This document shows positions 6,976 through 10,546 of a DNA stretch of 10,546 nt, piece after piece. This stretch comes from Lachnospiraceae bacterium (GTDB lineage Bacteria; Bacillota_A; Clostridia; Lachnospirales; Lachnospiraceae): positions 1 through 10,546 of the forward strand of contig JAEEJD010000031.1 of NCBI GenBank assembly GCA_016281675.1. Reading direction: 5' to 3'. Under the pieces are notes generated by a model, which saw only the letters and a program-made list of their open reading frames with translations, was not told the DNA's origin and ran no database searches. The position numbers and the translations under genes were made by a program. Within the stretch, counting starts at the first letter, position 1. Each line of letters opens with the position of its first letter.

Positions 6976-7419
6976 ATGGCTTTTTGTTCAAATTGCGGTA
7001 AAGAGGTACCTGAAGGAACGACCGTATGTCCTTCGTGCGGTGCTGCTTTTATGCCTTTGGTCGCTCCGCCGGAGCCCTGGGATCACACTGCTGAGTTTGA
7101 AGCTGCCGATATATCCGAAAACAAGGTATATGCCCTTTCCGCTTATGTGTTCAGTTTCATCGGCATCTTCCTGTGCCACTTACTCGCAAAGGAATCACCT
7201 TATGCACAGTTCCATGCACGCGAGGCGTTAAAGCTCGATCTTGTTACGGTAGTGGTTTATATCATAGGACTGTTCCTGTGCTGGACATGCATAGCTCCGA
7301 TCGCAGGTATCGTAATCATTCTGATACTCTTTGTCGTAAGGATCATATCGTTTGTTCAGGTATGTAACGGCAAGGCAAAAGAGCCCTGGCTCATCCGTTC
7401 CATCGGAGCACTGCACTGA
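6976..7419 (+). CDS. Zinc-ribbon membrane protein, Tic20/DUF4870-like
   Basis: This 147-aa protein of unknown function has an N-terminal zinc ribbon with two CxxC knuckles (Cys4, Cys7, Cys18, Cys21), followed by a Pro-rich linker (about 27-45). A membrane region follows with hydrophobic stretches near 52-70, 88-104 and 106-127. Between the first two segments is the sequence SPYAQFHAREALKL (74-87), which resembles the 'FHARQAL' signature of the DUF4870/Tic20-like family; the family assignment rests mainly on that motif. The ribbon probably faces the cytoplasm. Start and translation signals are excellent. The gene stands alone on the plus strand, with its own promoter and a terminator 23 bp after the stop, so it is probably a single-gene transcript. 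Nothing links it functionally to its neighbours apart from the shared intergenic region. Confidence 0.88.
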   Translation: MAFCSNCGKEVPEGTTVCPSCGAAFMPLVAPPEPWDHTAEFEAADISENKVYALSAYVFSFIGIFLCHLLAKESPYAQFHAREALKLDLVTVVVYIIGLFLCWTCIAPIAGIVIILILFVVRIISFVQVCNGKAKEPWLIRSIGALH

Positions 7420-7442
7420 TACCGTTTATAAAATCGCAAGAA

Positions 7443-7467
7443 AAAAGCACCTCTTTGAGGTGCTTTT
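7443..7467. terminator. Bidirectional intrinsic terminator
   Basis: An 11-bp perfect stem (AAAAGCACCTC pairing with GAGGTGCTTTT) closes a TTT loop. On the plus strand it is followed by C and TTTTTT-like sequence through 7473; on the minus strand the arm runs into TTTTTTCTT. It therefore can end both converging transcripts: the zinc-ribbon gene (stop at 7417-7419) and the cell-wall hydrolase gene, whose stop codon (7472-7474) lies just before it. No Rho dependence need be invoked. Confidence 0.93.
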
Positions 7468-7471
7468 CTTT

Positions 7472-8884
7472 TTATTCATCATCTTCATCCGAGTCATCAT
7501 CCGACTCATCTTCATGCTGTTCTTCTTCTGCGTGCTGCTCTTCGGAAGGCGCCTCTTCCTGCGACTCTTCTTCCTCATCCTCGCTTGAGCTTGAAGTGCT
7601 CTGTTTCGCTTTCGTCACCCATTTATAGAAGAAAGCGTGATTTCCGATCATCGTATAATCGCTTATCCCGTAATAATCGGCGTAGTACTTGGTCATAAAG
7701 AACAGGTAGTCACCGACACGCGCACCGCCGAGCACTTCCTGTGCCGCACTTATACACGTGGAATTGGGCCCGTTCGCTATAATCAGTTCAACCTTACCTG
7801 ATCTGTACGACGCAAACTGCATCTTCTGGGTTATTACACTCTTGATATCATTCGGGAATGCCGAACTCTTAACCCTGTTCATTATAACGGATCCGACGGC
7901 CAGCTTGCCGGTATACGATTCTCCTCCGGCCTCGGCCTGTATCGTGGCGGCCAGCCATTCAAGCTCCGACCCGCTCGCCGAATACGAACCCGATGTGTCC
8001 TCTTTCTTCATTGCAAGACGCTTGGCGACCTGCTGAGCCAACTGTGCCTGTGCGGCAGCCGTCTGCGACTCGAGGGACTTCATCGTCTTGTCAAGTTCGA
8101 CAAGCTTCACATCAAAATCCCTGAGCTTACCTTTCTCCGCGGAAATGCTGCTGTTCGTGACATCCAGTTTACCCTGTATCTCATCGGTCAGACTCTCGAG
8201 CTGCGTATACTTATCGTCAAGGTCTTCCTGATACGAATTGAGCTCGGCCTCTTTTTCCTCAACCTCCGCAACCTTGGCTTCCAGTTCCTTCTCGAGTTCC
8301 CTGCACTCCGCTATCCGCTGCCTGTCGTATCTGATCATGGCATTGGCATATTCGTATCTTGTCAGTATATCCCTGAACGAATTGGCTTCGAGGATGGTCC
8401 GGAGCATTCCTTTGGATCCGCCCTTTTCGTATACGTTCTTGATGCGCTTTGCAAGGAGAGTCCTCTTTTCTTCAAGAAGCTTCCTTGTCTCGTTCAGCTC
8501 ATCGTTAAGGCTGACTATCTGAGCCGATACACGGGACATCTCGTCCTCGGCCTTATCGATCTCCTCGTCAAGAGCATCCAGCTTGCCTGAGTATCCCGCG
8601 ATCTCGTTTTTGAGTTCGTCACTCTGTCCCTTAAGCTCATTGACATTGCTCTCCGTCGCCTTTTTCTGTTCCTGCAGAAGAGCTATCGAGTCCTTCGTGG
8701 CCTTCGCCTGCTTCTCGAGATTGGAGATCATCTCCTGAGTCTGCTGCTCCTCGTTCTGCATATTCGCTATCTGATCTTCGAAATCATCGGCCCGGCATGT
8801 GTCCGAAAACGCACCTGCGACCATGATCGCGCAAAGAAGCCACGATATGTATTTGATCATCCTGTATTTATACTGTTCCCTCAT
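7472..8884 (-). CDS. Secreted peptidoglycan hydrolase: PcsB/EnvC-like coiled coil plus SleB/CwlJ-type hydrolase domain
   Basis: A 470-aa exported protein. A basic N-terminus and a hydrophobic segment (about 13-26) form a signal peptide, with likely cleavage after Ala32 (CRA-DD). Residues about 34-292 form a long heptad-rich coiled coil interrupted at about 150-190 by VYEKGG...LEANSFRDILTRYEY, a hallmark of PcsB/EnvC-like proteins, whose coiled coils are gated by FtsEX. The C-terminal domain (about 307-422) is of the Hydrolase_2 (SleB/CwlJ) type: it starts LEWLAATIQAEAGGES with the probable catalytic Glu318, and continues through KLAVGSVIMNRV and GNHAFFYKW. SleB enzymes are lytic transglycosylases. 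A final tail of about 42 residues is almost entirely Glu, Asp and Ser with two EEQH units. Such domains are not limited to spore germination, so a vegetative wall role is plausible. The start follows AGGGGA at slightly long spacing; Met9 is a less likely alternative. It lies 22 bp after the response regulator gene. Confidence 0.9.
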   Translation of the reverse strand: MREQYKYRMIKYISWLLCAIMVAGAFSDTCRADDFEDQIANMQNEEQQTQEMISNLEKQAKATKDSIALLQEQKKATESNVNELKGQSDELKNEIAGYSGKLDALDEEIDKAEDEMSRVSAQIVSLNDELNETRKLLEEKRTLLAKRIKNVYEKGGSKGMLRTILEANSFRDILTRYEYANAMIRYDRQRIAECRELEKELEAKVAEVEEKEAELNSYQEDLDDKYTQLESLTDEIQGKLDVTNSSISAEKGKLRDFDVKLVELDKTMKSLESQTAAAQAQLAQQVAKRLAMKKEDTSGSYSASGSELEWLAATIQAEAGGESYTGKLAVGSVIMNRVKSSAFPNDIKSVITQKMQFASYRSGKVELIIANGPNSTCISAAQEVLGGARVGDYLFFMTKYYADYYGISDYTMIGNHAFFYKWVTKAKQSTSSSSEDEEEESQEEAPSEEQHAEEEQHEDESDDDSDEDDE

Positions 8885-8906
8885 TTATCATTAATTCCCC
8901 TGTGTA

Positions 8907-9665
8907 TCATTTATGAAGTATGAAGTACTCCTTCAGATTCTCAAGAAGCTCCTCCTTCTTGATGTTCTTGAGAAAATATCCCTCGGGTCGGAGGGCCAAA
9001 ACCGCCATTACACTTTCCTTGTCACCCTTACCGGTAAGGAACATGACCGGAATATTCTTGGTTTCATCATCACTTCTTAGCATCTCAAGCACCTGCGGTC
9101 CCGAAGTAACCGGCATCTCGTTATCCAGAAGTATCAGGTCGACCTTGTTCTTGCCGAGCATCTTGATCGCCTGAAGGCCCGAGTTGGCCATCGATACTTT
9201 GTATGTTCCCTTGAGCCATTCACGCACAAGACTGAGGTAATTCGGATCGTCGTCAACGATCATGATACTCTTTTTGAATTCTCCCGAATCAACTCTTGCG
9301 AACAATTCTTTAACGGTCTCGACAAATTCATCGTTGTTAACCGGGCGCTGGAATATCTTGTATATGATCTCACCCGGTACATTGTCGCTTATGTGTTTCG
9401 TCTCGTAATATCCGCCTATCGCGATCATTTGAACCGCATCATCGGTCATCTTGTCGACAAGAAATTGCAGAACGTCATCCCCCGGTCTCTTGTCTTCATC
9501 CATATAAAGGCAAACAAGAGCAACATCGTTCCACGCAGCGTTTATTTTGTCGATACTCCAGTACACGAAGCTGCAATCCATGCCCGCTGCCTTTGTCTTC
9601 TGCATCATGGCACGTACGAGGAACGTTTCTTTTTCACTTATCATCAGGATATGTTTGCTGTTCAT
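8907..9665 (-). CDS. Tandem-receiver response regulator (degenerate REC + active REC), no output domain
   Basis: This 252-aa cytoplasmic protein has two receiver-like domains and nothing else. The C-terminal receiver (about 132-250) is complete: acidic pair Asp138-Asp139 in IMIVDDDPN, phospho-acceptor Asp181 in LLDNEMP, Thr211 in FLTGKG and Lys233 in FLKN. The N-terminal part (1-125) has receiver-like periodicity (ILMISEKETFLV, VALVCLYMDED, MIAIGG, IFQRPV). It lacks the acidic pair after the first strand and has Arg107 where the conserved Lys before Pro is expected, so it is probably a pseudo-receiver used for contacts. With no DNA-binding or enzymatic output it likely acts by protein binding or as a phosphate carrier. 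The strong AGGAGAGGAA site supports the start. It lies 24 bp after the receiver/HPt gene and 22 bp before the wall hydrolase gene, so the three are presumably co-transcribed. Confidence 0.88.
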   Translation of the reverse strand: MNSKHILMISEKETFLVRAMMQKTKAAGMDCSFVYWSIDKINAAWNDVALVCLYMDEDKRPGDDVLQFLVDKMTDDAVQMIAIGGYYETKHISDNVPGEIIYKIFQRPVNNDEFVETVKELFARVDSGEFKKSIMIVDDDPNYLSLVREWLKGTYKVSMANSGLQAIKMLGKNKVDLILLDNEMPVTSGPQVLEMLRSDDETKNIPVMFLTGKGDKESVMAVLALRPEGYFLKNIKKEELLENLKEYFILHK

Positions 9666-9689
9666 TTCCTCTCCTTTTCTTCAGTCACA

Positions 9690-10546
9690 TCAAAGACCGA
9701 GCACCTGTGCCATTCCGTCCCAGTCAAGTGTCTTGAGCATTTTACCTAATTCGGCCATCTTCTTTGCATCTTCTTCGGGAAGCGAATACTCGTTAAGATT
9801 GGCCAATATCATCTCAACGGAATCGTAATCCATCTGCGGAATGAGTTCACGCAGCGCCTCGTAAGCGTCACCCAGTTCATCCTCCGGTATCGGCTCCTTA
9901 TCCTCCGCTCCGGCATCTTCATGAAGCTTTTTGAGCCTGTCCTTGAACGCCCTGTATTCTTCAAGAAGTTTTCCGGCATTTCCGTGTATGAAATCCATAT
10001 CGCCGTCGTTACCGGCTTTTTCAAGTTTCTCCGCCAGAGAGGATAATCCGAGTGCTCCGACTATCCTTGCGGAACTCTTTAACGCATGTACTTTTATCGT
10101 AAACAGTTTGATGTCGTTCTCATCATATGCCGCCTTGATAACTCTTGCGTTATCCTCAAGCGTCTCTTCAAACAGATGCAGTGAATTGATGTACGCACCG
10201 ATACCTCCGGAATTGCGAACACCTTCGTCCATCGATATCCCTTCTATATCTTTCGCCCAGTTCATGTTCTCCGGCAGTTCCTCGATCTGTTCGGCGAAGT
10301 CCGCTCCGTCCGGTTTCATCATCATCTCCGGCGGCAGATGTTTCATGATCGCTCTTTCCACGGCACGGCTGTCTATGGGCTTTGCAAGATATCCGGTAAA
10401 TCCCTTTGATATATAGAATTCCTCGCCGAGCGTCGAATTGGCGGTAAGTGCGTATACAGGAAGGTCAGGATGATCCTCACGGATCCTGGCGACAGTCTCG
10501 ACACCGTCCATGCCCGGCATCATATGATCGAGAAGAACAGCATTGA
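9690..10546 (-). CDS. Receiver-HPt C-terminal part of a probable hybrid sensor histidine kinase (partial, N-terminus beyond right edge)
   Basis: The reading frame is open to the right edge, so the gene begins outside. The visible 284 residues start inside a receiver domain: NAVLLDHMMPGMDG contains the phospho-acceptor Asp (codon 10527-10529), followed by ALTAN (Thr about 26 residues after MMPG begins) and AKPI with the conserved Lys. An HPt domain follows; its phosphorylatable His is in VHALKSSAR (codon 10086-10088), with the family's downstream Gly (GALGLSSLAEKLE). After the HPt comes an acidic linker and a helical extension of about 60 residues (EALRELIPQMDYDSVEMIL...LDWDGMAQVLGL). A receiver followed by HPt at a C-terminus is the usual order in hybrid kinases performing a His-Asp-His phosphorelay. 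A stand-alone REC-HPt protein cannot be excluded. The likely phosphate acceptor is the adjacent tandem-receiver protein. Confidence 0.9.
   Translation of the reverse strand, partial: NAVLLDHMMPGMDGVETVARIREDHPDLPVYALTANSTLGEEFYISKGFTGYLAKPIDSRAVERAIMKHLPPEMMMKPDGADFAEQIEELPENMNWAKDIEGISMDEGVRNSGGIGAYINSLHLFEETLEDNARVIKAAYDENDIKLFTIKVHALKSSARIVGALGLSSLAEKLEKAGNDGDMDFIHGNAGKLLEEYRAFKDRLKKLHEDAGAEDKEPIPEDELGDAYEALRELIPQMDYDSVEMILANLNEYSLPEEDAKKMAELGKMLKTLDWDGMAQVLGL

Noticed and set aside
7482..7620. GA/TC-rich low-complexity stretch considered as a DNA repeat
   Set aside because: It is the coding sequence of the acidic Glu/Asp/Ser tail of the wall hydrolase, in frame to its stop codon; no exact tandem unit is maintained at DNA level.
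9690..10523. Complete 277-aa gene starting at ATG 10523
   Set aside because: The frame stays open to the window edge and the upstream codons encode the phospho-acceptor strand (NAVLLDH) of the receiver, so this ATG is internal.

Overview
The window looks like a chromosomal segment of an anaerobic Firmicute, most likely class Clostridia and close to Lachnospiraceae (Butyrivibrio/Roseburia-like). This is inferred from protein style: a 439-type DUF815 AAA+ ATPase, a Ppx with an HD-like tail, a YkpA/YbiT-like ABC-F protein, and a PcsB-like coiled coil joined to a SleB-type hydrolase. It is also inferred from strong purine-rich Shine-Dalgarno sites. Gene density is high, and no stretch over 300 bases lacks a gene. 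I see no rRNA, tRNA, CRISPR array, insertion sequence or phage gene.

Layout. Positions 1-6865 (minus strand, read right to left) form one tightly packed cluster: chorismate mutase (AroQ type), a DUF815 AAA+ ATPase, exopolyphosphatase/guanosine pentaphosphatase (ppx), polyphosphate kinase 1 (ppk1), a small acidic protein of unknown function, and an ABC-F ATPase cut by the left edge. Neighbouring genes overlap by 14 bp or are separated by 1, 5, 30 and 29 bp, and I see no internal terminator, so one transcript is likely. Its promoter lies in the 110-bp gap at 6866-6975. That gap also drives, on the plus strand, a single gene for a zinc-ribbon membrane protein (6976-7419). The plus-strand gene ends at a strong hairpin (7443-7467) with a T-tract on each side, which also serves the converging operon.

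Positions 7472-10546 (minus strand) hold a second operon: the C-terminal end of a receiver/HPt protein (probably a hybrid histidine kinase running off the right edge), a tandem-receiver response regulator without a DNA-binding output, and a secreted coiled-coil cell-wall hydrolase.

How the genes may work together. Ppk1 makes inorganic polyphosphate and Ppx degrades polyphosphate or pppGpp, so the first operon carries both sides of polyphosphate turnover. ABC-F proteins act on ribosomes and chorismate mutase commits chorismate to Phe/Tyr; why they travel with polyphosphate genes is not evident from sequence. The second operon suggests a phosphorelay (kinase receiver to HPt to stand-alone receiver) linked by co-transcription to peptidoglycan remodelling. 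All families are recognisable except the 85-aa acidic protein. The less ordinary points are gene combinations and residue substitutions, not a wholly new system.
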